A stretch of 64,000 nucleotides of DNA from Mediterraneibacter agrestimuris (GCF_943193195.1 NZ_CALPDG010000003.1:124001-188000), one strand, 5' to 3'. Shown: positions 56,316 to 64,000, counted from the stretch's first letter. Translations and numbers: made by a program. Notes: generated by a model from the letters alone, not told the origin.

Positions 56316-57413
56316 GTGAACAAGGATCCATTTAAGGAATATATCAGAGAGTCTGAACCGGTAAAGCGGGAGAAGGGATATGCGTGGCATACAGCCATTG
56401 GTTTGCAGGCGGTTGACGGGCTTAAGGCATCAGAATATCTGGTGCGCACTGCCGTCCGGAATATTGAGGGCGAGATATCTTTTGAAGAAGCAAATATGCT
56501 TTTGCAGACCTACTATGAGGAAAATCCTGCCCGTGATGCAAAAGACCGCACCGAAGAGGCCGACAAGGTTTCGGTACGGATTGCGGCGCTCTTGTCCGAG
56601 CGTGCATTTAGCTTTACGCCAAATGAGTATATGTCCATTCACAGAAAGTTATTTACCGGTATCTATTCTCATGCAGGATGCATCCGTGATTACAATATCA
56701 CAAAGAAAGAATGGGTGTTAAATGGAGCGACGGTGATTTATGGCAGCGCTACGGAGCTTGAGGCGACGCTGGACTATGATTTATCTGAGGAGAAAATGTT
56801 TTCCTATCGACACCTGTCGATGGATGAGATTATCCGTCATCTTGCGGTATTCGTATCCAGATTATGGCAGATTCATATGTTTGCTGAAGGCAATACCAGA
56901 ACAACGGCAGTATTCTTCATCAAGTATCTTCGCACACTTGGCTTTGACGTAACAAATGATATTTTTGCTGAAAACGCATGGTATTTTCGGAATTCGCTGG
57001 TCAGGGCAAATTATAACGACCTGAAAAACGGTATTCATGAAACAACAGAATACCTTGAAATATTTTTGCGCAATCTTCTGTTGAATGAGAACCATCCACT
57101 TCATAACCGTACATTGCATATCAGCGAAGTATTTAAGGAAATAGAAAAACCGGACATTGAAATGAAAAAACCGGATATTAACAATCTGAAACCGGACATT
57201 GTAAAAGCTTTTCAACCAAAAACGATAAGCCATATTTTAAAGCTCCGGGAAGCGTTTTCGGATCAAACGATTTTTGGGCGTTCGGATGTGATGGAAGTGA
57301 TTGACATCAGGCCGTCCAGAGCTTCTGAGCTTTTGAAAGAATTGACGGAACACGGCATAATTGAGCCGGTGTCTGGTCATGGAAAAGGGAAATACCGCTT
57401 TCGGCCGCAGTAA
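56316..57413 (+). CDS. Fic-domain protein with C-terminal winged helix
   Basis: Fic enzymes attach AMP or another phosphate-linked group to target proteins. It has 365 residues. The active-site motif is HMFAEGNTRT (residues 187-196), which keeps the His, Glu, Gly-Asn and Arg of HxFx(D/E)GNxR. The C-terminal third holds a winged-helix DNA-binding unit (FGRSDVMEVIDIRPSRASELLKEL). A linker contains three KPDI repeats. I chose the GTG start at 56316 with GGGG upstream; no good ATG lies near. Targets are unknown. Proteins of this architecture are common on islands. Confidence 0.85.
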   Translation: MNKDPFKEYIRESEPVKREKGYAWHTAIGLQAVDGLKASEYLVRTAVRNIEGEISFEEANMLLQTYYEENPARDAKDRTEEADKVSVRIAALLSERAFSFTPNEYMSIHRKLFTGIYSHAGCIRDYNITKKEWVLNGATVIYGSATELEATLDYDLSEEKMFSYRHLSMDEIIRHLAVFVSRLWQIHMFAEGNTRTTAVFFIKYLRTLGFDVTNDIFAENAWYFRNSLVRANYNDLKNGIHETTEYLEIFLRNLLLNENHPLHNRTLHISEVFKEIEKPDIEMKKPDINNLKPDIVKAFQPKTISHILKLREAFSDQTIFGRSDVMEVIDIRPSRASELLKELTEHGIIEPVSGHGKGKYRFRPQ

Positions 57414-57541
57414 TGCTGAGGCGATGGCTTCTCAGGTGTGCTTCCGGGGAGAGCAGTCTTGAAACAGCATGATGATAGTTTAAAGTAAAAAAATCACAGT
57501 GGAATTGATGGAATTAACATTTGGAAAGGATGTACAATAAG

Positions 57542-57865
57542 ATGACGGAGATATCGAAAAGTGATTGGAAGAAATATCGGGAGAAAATTTCAGACTGGCA
57601 GGAGCATTATATGGAACGGCTGGTAGAGGAATATATAACATTTCTAAGGAGCGACCAATTAGCGTCGGATAAATTCTGGGAGCTTGAAAAGCGTATAAAA
57701 CAAGATAAGAAATGTCCGGGTGTTTTAATCGAGATGAGGAAATCGTCTGCTATATATGATATCGCCAGTTTAATAGGTGAAAAAGTTATATCGCTGGATG
57801 ATTTAGATGAATTCAGTGATGATTTAAAGGAAACGGTAAAATTTCTAATTGAGAGATTGTGGTGA
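57542..57865 (+). CDS. Small charged protein of unknown function
   Basis: 107 residues from ATG 57542 (alternative ATG 57530 nearer to AAAGGA). It is highly charged and helical (SDWKKYREKISDWQEHYMERLVEEYITFL), with no membrane segment. It belongs to a group of short clostridial proteins without known function that often accompany mobile DNA. It lies between fic and a regulator relic. Confidence 0.7.
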   Translation: MTEISKSDWKKYREKISDWQEHYMERLVEEYITFLRSDQLASDKFWELEKRIKQDKKCPGVLIEMRKSSAIYDIASLIGEKVISLDDLDEFSDDLKETVKFLIERLW

Positions 57866-57892
57866 GTGAAAAAGAAAATTTTTGTCAAGAAT

Positions 57893-57943
57893 CTAGTACT
57901 CCATCCGACCAGAAATTGAACTTCTGGTCGGATGGAGTACTAG
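57893..57943. repeat. Perfect 22-bp inverted repeat
   Basis: CTAGTACTCCATCCGACCAG + AA (57893-57914) and its exact complement (57922-57943) are separated by 7 nt. It sits where the first half of a Cro/C1-type regulator should be encoded. Confidence 0.85.
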
Positions 57944-58071
57944 GTATCAGTGCAAATACTATGGCAAAGCTTTCGCATAACGATATGGTTTTAATGGATT
58001 TCATTGTTCGCATCTGCAGAAATCTTAATTGTACGGCAGATGATTTATGGATATCTTACTTGAAACTATAG
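57940..58071 (+). pseudogene. Cro/C1-type regulator, C-terminal fragment
   Basis: GISANTMAKLSHNDMVLMDFIVRICRNLNCTADDLW is the typical second half of a small XRE regulator. The first helices are replaced by the inverted repeat and unrelated codons (the open frame begins at GTG 57859). It precedes the Septu-like ATPase. Confidence 0.65.
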
Positions 58072-58106
58072 AAAGATAGAAGAAGACATATATATTTTTA
58101 AAATCA

Positions 58107-59207
58107 ATGGTTCTTCACAATTTCAGATGTTTTTCTGATTTAGAAGTGAATTTTAACAATAGGCTTACGGTTATTGTAGGAAATAATGGAGTAGGAAAAT
58201 CTACAGTTCTTGAGGCAGTTGCGATTGCAGTAGGAACACATACTTCTGCAATGGATGGTTTGACTAATTACGGGATTAAGAGAAACGATACGCATTATAA
58301 ATATTTTAATTTAGGCAGCAGCATTGATGTGCAGCCACAGTTTCCAGTTGAAATAATTGCATCTGGAGATGTAGATGGGGAAGAAAAAAGATGGAGCAGA
58401 ACCCTGAATTCTGCAAAAGGAAGAGGCAGTTTGACTTCTGCAAAAGAAATAACTGCAGTTGCAGAAATGTATCAGGAGAGAATGCGGAGAGGTGATAAAG
58501 AATTAAAGCTTCCGATTATTTCTTATTACGGAACAGGGCGCCTTCGGGATCGGTATCGGGAGAAAAAGAGTGATATATTTGAAAAGAATAACAGAAGTAA
58601 TGGCTATATTGATAGTCTTGACGGCGCTGCAAATGATAAGCTGATGATGAAATGGTTTCAGAAAATGACAATACAGCAGCTTCAGATAAGCCAGGAGATT
58701 CCGGAATTTACAGTAGTAAGAATGGCTATGGAGCAAGTTTTTTCATCCATTACAGGATTCTCAAATGTGAAGGTGCAGTTTAACCTGGATACTGGAGATA
58801 TAGATATCATTTATTTTGACAAAAATAATGAACATGTCAGGATTCCTGTTTCACAACTTAGCGATGGATATAAATGTACAATCAGTTTAATTGCTGATAT
58901 TGCATATCGTATGGCAATCCTTAATCCCCAGCTCTTAGATCAGGTATTGACTGAGACAGAGGGCATTGTTTTAATTGATGAAATTGATTTACATTTACAT
59001 CCGACCTGGCAGAAGTGTATTTTGAAGGACTTGATGAATGTTTTTCCGAAGGTACAGTTTATTGTAAGTACACATGCGCCTGAGGTAATAAATTCTGCAA
59101 GAAGTGATTCTATTGTCATGTTAAAGGATAATGCAATTTTACCTGTGGCTGATGAGACCTATGGCAAGGATGCGAATACCATACTTAGAGAGGTAATGAA
59201 CCAATAA
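58107..59207 (+). CDS. AAA ATPase resembling Septu PtuA, C-terminally shortened
   Basis: 366 residues. A RecF/SMC-like opening LHNFRCFSDLEVNF leads to Walker A IVGNNGVGKSTVLEA near residue 24, a QLSDGYK signature, and Walker B IVLIDEIDLHLHPTWQ. The last residues (YGKDANTILREVMNQ) are where relatives continue for another 60-80 residues, so the 3' end seems lost. The 5' end is weak too: in-frame codons before ATG 58107 read IFLKS as in full-length relatives, but no start or ribosome site is present. It pairs with a truncated HNH gene that follows. Probably an inactive or crippled defence gene. Confidence 0.75.
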   Translation: MVLHNFRCFSDLEVNFNNRLTVIVGNNGVGKSTVLEAVAIAVGTHTSAMDGLTNYGIKRNDTHYKYFNLGSSIDVQPQFPVEIIASGDVDGEEKRWSRTLNSAKGRGSLTSAKEITAVAEMYQERMRRGDKELKLPIISYYGTGRLRDRYREKKSDIFEKNNRSNGYIDSLDGAANDKLMMKWFQKMTIQQLQISQEIPEFTVVRMAMEQVFSSITGFSNVKVQFNLDTGDIDIIYFDKNNEHVRIPVSQLSDGYKCTISLIADIAYRMAILNPQLLDQVLTETEGIVLIDEIDLHLHPTWQKCILKDLMNVFPKVQFIVSTHAPEVINSARSDSIVMLKDNAILPVADETYGKDANTILREVMNQ

Positions 59208-59515
59208 AGGTCAATCCATGCGATGCAGGTACATTGCATGGAATTACATATATGTCTTCCGGTAGAATACAGTCATCAGATCCGGAAATTAATGAAGATA
59301 TCAATAAAAGACTTAATTTAAACAGTGAAAGTATTTCATTACCGGAGAACAGAAAGCAGGTATTACAAGCACTGATTGACAATGTAAGAAGAAAATGTGG
59401 TACAGGAGATATTTCTCTATACTGTAGAAGAAAATTAGAACAAATAAGAGATGCGGGTGCTCCAAAAATGCCTTATGTTGGCCTTATGATTTGGTGGTTG
59501 GAAAAGCACACATAG
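59189..59515 (+). pseudogene. HNH nuclease (PtuB/TIGR02646-like), C-terminal remnant
   Basis: Open frame without a proper start; TTG 59234 is the best codon. The translation VNPCDAGTLHGITYMSSGRIQS ... DINKRLNLNSESISLPENR and the end PYVGLMIWWLEK match the tail of TIGR02646-type HNH proteins. The N-terminal part with the HNH active site is absent. It overlaps the shortened ATPase gene, so one deletion can explain both truncations. Confidence 0.65.
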
Positions 59516-59559
59516 ATAAAAGATTTTATTGAGGACTTCTTCGGAGGTTCTTTTTTCTA

Positions 59560-59669
59560 TTTTGCCAATTTTATGCCAAGTCTGTGCCATTCAGATAAAA
59601 GCTCCGATTTCATATGATGTAACTGCAGCAAGGCTTCTTGAAAATCTATAGCTAATATAGACGGGTTTT
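59560..59669. repeat. 110-bp direct repeat, copy 2
   Basis: Imperfect copy of 56007-56116. On the minus strand the TTGGCAAAA start of the STAND ATPase is present but is followed at once by TAG, so this is a dead copy of that gene's 5' region. Confidence 0.8.
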
Positions 59670-59792
59670 TTACTTTTTAAGGAGTGGCCGCTTGTTCCTT
59701 GACAATTTCATATTACTGAGAGTTTTTTTGAGGGTACAGGCACAGCAGAAGGTTAGGATTCATATATTGGAATACAGAGGGGAAGTGATAGC

Positions 59793-59981
59793 TTGGGAAA
59801 GCCAACATATTATCTATGGCGCGACGATTTTTCTTCGCAGGAAGAATATGAAAAGAAAAAAAAGTGGTACACAAAGGCAGGGTTCCGGGTTGTCACATTT
59901 AAGGAAGGTCCGAATAAGCCTGATATTGAGGAAGGAATAAAAGCGTTGATAAAGAATCATCTAAATGATTCTTACAGTTGA
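59793..59981 (+). CDS. Small orphan protein beside the recombinase
   Basis: 62 residues from TTG 59793 with GAGGGGAAG about 8 nt upstream. It is basic and helical, reads MGKPTYYLWRDDFSSQEEY, and contains GFRVVTFKEGPN. Similar short proteins appear next to integrases in clostridial islands. Role unknown; a directionality factor is possible but unsupported. Confidence 0.6.
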   Translation: MGKPTYYLWRDDFSSQEEYEKKKKWYTKAGFRVVTFKEGPNKPDIEEGIKALIKNHLNDSYS

Positions 59982-60194
59982 CTAAAGCGAAGCTTTCGTA
60001 TATAGTGTGTGTACACGGTGATGCAAAATTTAGTAATCTATATATATCGCATATGATATATCAGTGTGTACTGTTTAACAGAACAATGAGTACTTACAGA
60101 GAGTATATGTGAATGATTTTATGAGATGATTTTCTGTCAATTTCAAAGATGAATGCAGGAATGCTTTCGGGAGTACTCGCGAGGAGGTGAATCT

Positions 60195-62168
60195 ATGAAT
60201 GCGGGATACGTTCGGTTATCGAGAGATGATGATAAACGGAATTATTCTTCGATTGAAAATCAGAAACTGATTATTACCCAATATGCGGCGGAGCGGAATC
60301 TTGTGATTGATCGCTGGTACGAGGATGACGGGGTTTCCGGCTATATTTTTGACCGCCCTGGCTTTCGACAGCTTATGAAGGATTTAGACAAAGACATAGA
60401 TACGGTTCTTGTAAAAGATTTTTCCAGATTAGGAAGACATAATGCGAAGATACTGCTTCTGTTGGACGAATTTCAGGAGCGTGGTAAGCACCTGATTGTG
60501 GTTGACGATCATTACGACAGCGAAATATCAGAGGATGATACAATAGGTATCACAACCTGGTTTAATGAACGCTATGTCAAGGATACAAGCAAGAAGATCC
60601 GCCATGCGTTAGGTGCGAAGCAAAAGGAAGGTACGCTGATTACACAGCCGCCATTTGGATATCGAAGAACTGGAAAAAAGAAGGAAACCTTTGAAATCGT
60701 GCAAAAGGAAGCAGAATATATCCGATTGATTTACGATCTGTATATTCAGGGTTGCGGTTATCGGAAAATATCTACATATCTTACGCAGCAGGGTGTGCCT
60801 ACTCCATCCATGATCCGCAGAGAACGGGAATTGGAGGAAGGAAGAAATACCAATCGCCATGTTGCTGCCGCCTGGTCGGACGGAATGGTGAAAGAGATAC
60901 TGGATAATGATTTTTATATAGGAATTTTCCGTCTGCGGAAAAGAGCCAGAAATACTGTTCATGGAAAGGACAAGCGCGTCCCTAAGGAGGAACAGTATAT
61001 GTTTGAAGATCATCATCCGCCGATCATTGATAAAATGATCTATGATCTGGTGCAGGAATTAAAAGAAAAGCGCACAAAATCCCGTTATAAGGGCAGTCAC
61101 GGGCAATGGATAGGTTCAGAGATACCGAATCCATTTGGAAGCTGCCTTTACTGTAAGGATTGCGGCAGCAAGCTGACAGCTATTCAGCGGCAGACCTCCG
61201 CTAAGGTACGCAAATATTATATTTGCAGTACCTATAATACGAAGGGGAAACGGTATTGTGCTAAGGCGCATTTAATTGAAGAGCAGAAGCTTATGGATGA
61301 TGTGGTTCGTTACATTCGGATGTGCCGGAATGCTCTTTGTGAAGTAATAGCTGCCTATGATATAAAGGATTTTGCTGCAGAACAGAAAACGGTGGAGGAA
61401 AAATGCGCTTTGATTCAAGCAGAGATTGATGAGGTGAAACATCAATTGCGAACGCTGTTTTCACAGAAAATCAAAGATATTTCCAGTAATCCGGGTAATG
61501 AAGCTCTGATTAAGGAAAGCTACGATTCCATACAGCAGGAGTTGACGGCGCGGGTTCATGCGCTTGAGCTTAAGTATGACGAGCTGAAATGTACGGAACT
61601 GGAAACTCCCAATGTAAAAGAAAAGCTGCGTACTGCGCTTGAAGTTGTAGATAATATTATTAAGAAAGGAACCTTAAACCGCAAGGATATTGAAATTCTG
61701 GTCGAACGGATTGAGGTTGATGAAAACGGTCTGCCGGAGATAGAATTAAAGTATGGTTTGTCCCGGCTGGTTCATTATAGTCCGGCGGAAGAATTGAACC
61801 GCTATGAAAATGAGATTGTCCTTACGGTTATGCGTTTGATAAGAGATGATGACAGAGGCTTTACCTCTGCAAAATATCTTTCCAGGAAGCTTACCGACAT
61901 GGGATATGCCAAATCCAAGAAATCTGTGCTGCCGTATGTCACAACGATGATTGAAAAGGGGATTGTAGAGCCCTGTGAAAATAAGCTGAAGCCATACACG
62001 ATTGTAAAAAGTAGGGAGGAGATTGCGGAGATTATTGCAGATTTCTGCAAAAGCTGCGAGCTATGCCGGACGGAAGGAACGGGTGATGGCCAAGAGGTGT
62101 GTGACAAATATACTACAAATTTACATGATACAAATGCTGACAGGCGGTATGCCGCAGATGGTATTTGA
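60195..62168 (+). CDS. Large serine recombinase (integrase) of the island
   Basis: 657 residues from ATG 60195 (GAGGAGGTG upstream). An N-terminal resolvase domain is visible (catalytic Ser9 in YVRLSRDD, SIENQK, VKDFSRLGRH). A recombinase domain follows (TQPPFGYRR, YRKISTYLTQQGVPTPS), then a zinc ribbon (CLYCKDCGSKLTA ... YYICSTY ... RYCAKAHLI), and then a coiled coil. It is of the Tn4451/TndX type. It ends inside the right attachment site: the last seven residues after 62144 are read from the target gene. This enzyme should have inserted the island. Confidence 0.92.
   Translation: MNAGYVRLSRDDDKRNYSSIENQKLIITQYAAERNLVIDRWYEDDGVSGYIFDRPGFRQLMKDLDKDIDTVLVKDFSRLGRHNAKILLLLDEFQERGKHLIVVDDHYDSEISEDDTIGITTWFNERYVKDTSKKIRHALGAKQKEGTLITQPPFGYRRTGKKKETFEIVQKEAEYIRLIYDLYIQGCGYRKISTYLTQQGVPTPSMIRRERELEEGRNTNRHVAAAWSDGMVKEILDNDFYIGIFRLRKRARNTVHGKDKRVPKEEQYMFEDHHPPIIDKMIYDLVQELKEKRTKSRYKGSHGQWIGSEIPNPFGSCLYCKDCGSKLTAIQRQTSAKVRKYYICSTYNTKGKRYCAKAHLIEEQKLMDDVVRYIRMCRNALCEVIAAYDIKDFAAEQKTVEEKCALIQAEIDEVKHQLRTLFSQKIKDISSNPGNEALIKESYDSIQQELTARVHALELKYDELKCTELETPNVKEKLRTALEVVDNIIKKGTLNRKDIEILVERIEVDENGLPEIELKYGLSRLVHYSPAEELNRYENEIVLTVMRLIRDDDRGFTSAKYLSRKLTDMGYAKSKKSVLPYVTTMIEKGIVEPCENKLKPYTIVKSREEIAEIIADFCKSCELCRTEGTGDGQEVCDKYTTNLHDTNADRRYAADGI
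62117..62150 (+). other. Right attachment junction of the island
   Basis: AAATTTACAT (62117-62126), 16 nt, then the crossover GG (62143-62144). The following CGGTATG continues the split lipoprotein gene in frame. Confidence 0.8.
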
Positions 62169-62718
62169 GTATATTTTGAGACAAAATGGCATTGATCCAA
62201 TGACTGACCTGACAATTAACCAAAATATTGATTTCGGTTCCACGGCAGCAGCATTTTCAGAGGGACAGGGAAAGTACGATTATACAGTGGAATTTGAACC
62301 GGGAGCTACATCACTGGAAAGTGAAGGAAAAGGGTATGTGGTTGCTTCACTTGGAAAAGACAGTGGCTATGTGCCATATACAGCGTTTTCTGCGAAACAG
62401 AGTTATATAGAAGAGAATCCAGAAGTGATTCAGGGTATAACAAATGCATTACAGAAAGGAATGGATTTTGTCCAGACACACACGCCAGAGGAAATTGCAA
62501 AGATAATTGAACCTCAGTTCCCAGAGACGAATCTGGAGACAATTACAACGATTGTAACAAGATATTATGAGCAGGATACGTGGAAAGCAGATTTGATTTT
62601 TGAAAGAGAAAGTTTAGAATTGCTGTGTGATATACTTGAGGAGGCTGGAGAACTGACAGAGCGCCCTCCTTATGAAGAACTAGTTACAACAGAATTTGCC
62701 GAAGAGGCAGTAAGATAA
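62143..62718 (+). pseudogene. ABC substrate-binding protein, C-terminal half (split by island)
   Basis: Reads GGMPQMVFEYILRQNGIDP, then FGSTAAAFSEGQGKYDYTVEFEPGA and a helical tail ending FAEEAVR, as in the second lobe of NMT1/SsuA-like proteins. The open frame begins upstream in the recombinase gene at 62023, which is only a chance overlap. It lacks a start and signal peptide, so it is not expected to work. It completes the fragment at 36226-36701. Confidence 0.9.
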
Positions 62719-62873
62719 CACATATACTGTCGAGGGGAATAATGGGGATTTCATAGAATATTATATGTTTGTTTACAATACGTTCAAATTTGTTACACAC
62801 AATCTACACAAAGGAACGATATACTAAAATTGTTCAAAGATAAGAACACTTTTTCATAAACTTTTTCCCCCTT

Positions 62874-62900
62874 GAGTCACAGCAATGTGACTCTTTTTCC
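62874..62900 (+). terminator. Intrinsic terminator after the split lipoprotein gene
   Basis: A perfect 8-bp stem GAGTCACA / TGTGACTC with loop GCAA, followed by TTTTTCC. The remaining gap to 63006 holds only a weak promoter (TTGTGT ... TTATAC) for the next gene. Confidence 0.85.
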
Positions 62901-63006
62901 TTTTGTAAAAACAGGTGGCTTATTATAGGCTGGATCCTTGCTTGTGTACCTGTATGAAAATGTGTTATACTTATCCGCATAATGACTGAATGGAGGAAGA
63001 TATCAT

Positions 63007-63732
63007 ATGAAGTTTATGGCAGATACACACGCTCATAGTCTGATGAGCGGTCATGCATACAGTACCATTAGGGAAATGGCTGCAGCGGCAAAGAGAAAAG
63101 GGCTTAGTGCGCTGGCACTGACAGAGCATGCACCAGATATGCCAGGAACCTGTGGTTTATATTATTTTCAAAACTTGGATGTAATACCACGGGAGATGGA
63201 AGGTATGCGTATGCTGTTCGGTGCAGAGGTTAACATTCTGACACCGGACGGTTCGATTGATCTTTCGGAAAATATATGCAAAGACTTGGATATTGTGGTA
63301 GCCAGTATTCATGTTCCATGCTATGGGCTTGAGCATAGTAAAGAGGAGAATACAAGAGCCTGTCTGGAAGTGATGAAGAAACCTTACATCAATATTATCG
63401 GACATCCGGATGACGGAAGATTTCCGGTAGATTATGAAACAATCGTGAAAGCAGCAAAAGAAACGGAAACGCTGCTGGAACTGAACAATTCTTCTTTACG
63501 TCCGGCAAGTTTCCGCAAAGGAACACGTGAGAATCTAAAGGAAATGCTGATGTACTGTAAAAAATATGAGGTTCCGGTGACGACGGGAAGTGATGCACAC
63601 GTAGATGCAGATGCAGGTAATTTTTGTTATGTAGAAGAGGTTTTGGAAGAATGTAATTTTCCTGAAGAATTAATTATGACGACAGACTGGGAAAAATTAA
63701 AACCATATCTAAATTGTTATAAACAATGGTGA
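63007..63732 (+). CDS. PHP-domain phosphoesterase (YcdX-like)
   Basis: A metal-dependent hydrolase of the PHP family, 241 residues. Metal ligands are in MADTHAHSLMSGHAYST (residues 4-16), LTEHAPDMPG, ASIHVPCYG, IGHPDDGRFPVDY and TGSDAHVDAD. The length and motifs fit the YcdX branch of PHP phosphatases. GGAGGAAGA precedes the ATG. The substrate cannot be deduced. Confidence 0.88.
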   Translation: MKFMADTHAHSLMSGHAYSTIREMAAAAKRKGLSALALTEHAPDMPGTCGLYYFQNLDVIPREMEGMRMLFGAEVNILTPDGSIDLSENICKDLDIVVASIHVPCYGLEHSKEENTRACLEVMKKPYINIIGHPDDGRFPVDYETIVKAAKETETLLELNNSSLRPASFRKGTRENLKEMLMYCKKYEVPVTTGSDAHVDADAGNFCYVEEVLEECNFPEELIMTTDWEKLKPYLNCYKQW

Positions 63733-63884
63733 TGCAAATTTATAAAGAATTGGATTGGATAACAGTTCTGCCGGAAAACAAGGTATCATAACTTGTTATG
63801 TAAAATTCTCTGAAAAGGTAGACTTTAAAAGTTTACTGTGCTAAAATATTAAATAGTCTTTGAGTAACAAAGGAGAACTGGATT

Positions 63885-64000
63885 ATGAGTAAGAAAATAA
63901 GAACAGAGTCCGTAGACTATCTTTTTAGCGCAATATTGAGTTTGAGGGATAAGGAAGAGTGCTACACATTTTTTGAGGATATTTGTACAATCAATGAATT
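63885..64000 (+). CDS. TrpR-like YerC/YecD family regulator, 5' part
   Basis: 38 residues before the window ends. MSKKIRTESVDYLFSAILSLRDKEECYTFFEDICTI matches the opening of the TrpR-like YerC/YecD family. AAGGAG lies 9 nt before ATG 63885. The helix-turn-helix itself lies beyond the edge. Confidence 0.85.
   Translation, partial: MSKKIRTESVDYLFSAILSLRDKEECYTFFEDICTINE

Larger units (their letters stand above)
36700..62144. mobile_element. About 25.4-kb integrative genomic island with a serine recombinase and defence cargo
   Basis: Boundaries come from the split lipoprotein gene and the shared GG core. The element carries its recombinase at the right end. Cargo: complete Dnd/Dpt operon, STAND ATPase, Fic protein, decayed Septu-like pair. 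The DNA between 37.3 and 53.7 kb is visibly AT-richer than the flanking chromosome, which supports transfer. No conjugation, replication or phage structural genes are seen, so movement in trans, or loss of transfer genes, is likely. Confidence 0.88.

Noticed and set aside
58107-59515. Retron with ATPase/HNH effectors
   Set aside because: No reverse transcriptase gene or msr-msd-like region lies next to the pair.
36700-62144. Prophage or full conjugative element
   Set aside because: No capsid, tail, portal, relaxase, type IV secretion or replication gene could be seen; only a serine recombinase marks mobility.
62023-62718. The full open frame from 62023 as an independent protein
   Set aside because: The first 40 codons lie inside the recombinase gene and only the part from 62143 resembles a known family; it is the tail of the split lipoprotein.
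1-64000. tRNA or rRNA genes, including a tRNA target for the island
   Set aside because: I saw no cloverleaf or rRNA sequence in the window, and both island ends lie within a protein gene.

Overview
The window looks like the chromosome of an anaerobic gut Firmicute of the Lachnospiraceae type. The evidence is the moderately AT-rich DNA, strong AGGAGG-like ribosome sites, consensus sigma-A promoters, a selenium-dependent molybdenum hydroxylase with its YqeB/YqeC accessory proteins, LL-diaminopimelate aminotransferase, and family-level matches to clostridial proteins throughout. I do not name a species.

Backbone, left part (1-12.2 kb): the 3' part of glmS, a badly eroded carB remnant, dapL, the branched-chain amino acid genes ilvB-ilvN and ilvE, an unidentified membrane-anchored surface protein, a methyltransferase, the chaperone hslO (Hsp33) and glutamine-dependent NAD synthetase.

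Purine region (12.2-32.6 kb): a purine riboswitch precedes an NCS2 purine permease, followed by guanine deaminase. On the minus strand lie a second NCS2 permease, carbamate kinase, knotted carbamoyltransferase YgeW, peptidase YgeY, diaminopropionate ammonia-lyase YgeX and a YheO-type regulator. Divergently on the plus strand lie ssnA, ygfK, yqeC, a yqeB-mocA fusion and a one-chain selenium-dependent xanthine dehydrogenase. Together these form most of the anaerobic purine/urate catabolic set. Purines are imported, deaminated and reduced or opened. The fragments are cut to diaminopropionate (giving pyruvate and ammonia) and to carbamoyl phosphate (giving ATP). hyuA/ygeZ is not in the window.

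Backbone, middle (32.6-36.7 kb): a DUF975 membrane protein, two small conserved proteins, a lysine-rich zinc-ribbon membrane protein, and the first half of a lipoprotein gene for an NMT1/SsuA-like ABC substrate-binding protein.

Genomic island (36,700-62,144, about 25.4 kb): it splits that lipoprotein gene exactly in frame. The second half resumes at 62,143. The island carries, left to right: nuclease-transposase remnants, palindromic intergenic DNA, a complete Dnd/Dpt DNA phosphorothioation and restriction operon (dptF-dptG-dptH-dndB-dndC-dndD-dndE-dndA), an opposing NB-ARC/TPR STAND ATPase, a Fic protein, a small unknown protein, a decayed Septu-like ATPase/HNH pair, a small orphan protein, and a large serine recombinase ending at the right junction. 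Both junctions show the dinucleotide GG, flanked inside the element by matching 10-bp inverted arms exactly 16 nt away, as expected of a serine-integrase attP. Fragments of small Cro/C1-type regulators sit in front of several cargo modules.

Right backbone (62.1-64 kb): the rest of the split lipoprotein gene, a strong terminator, a PHP-family phosphoesterase, and the start of a TrpR-like YerC/YecD regulator running off the window.
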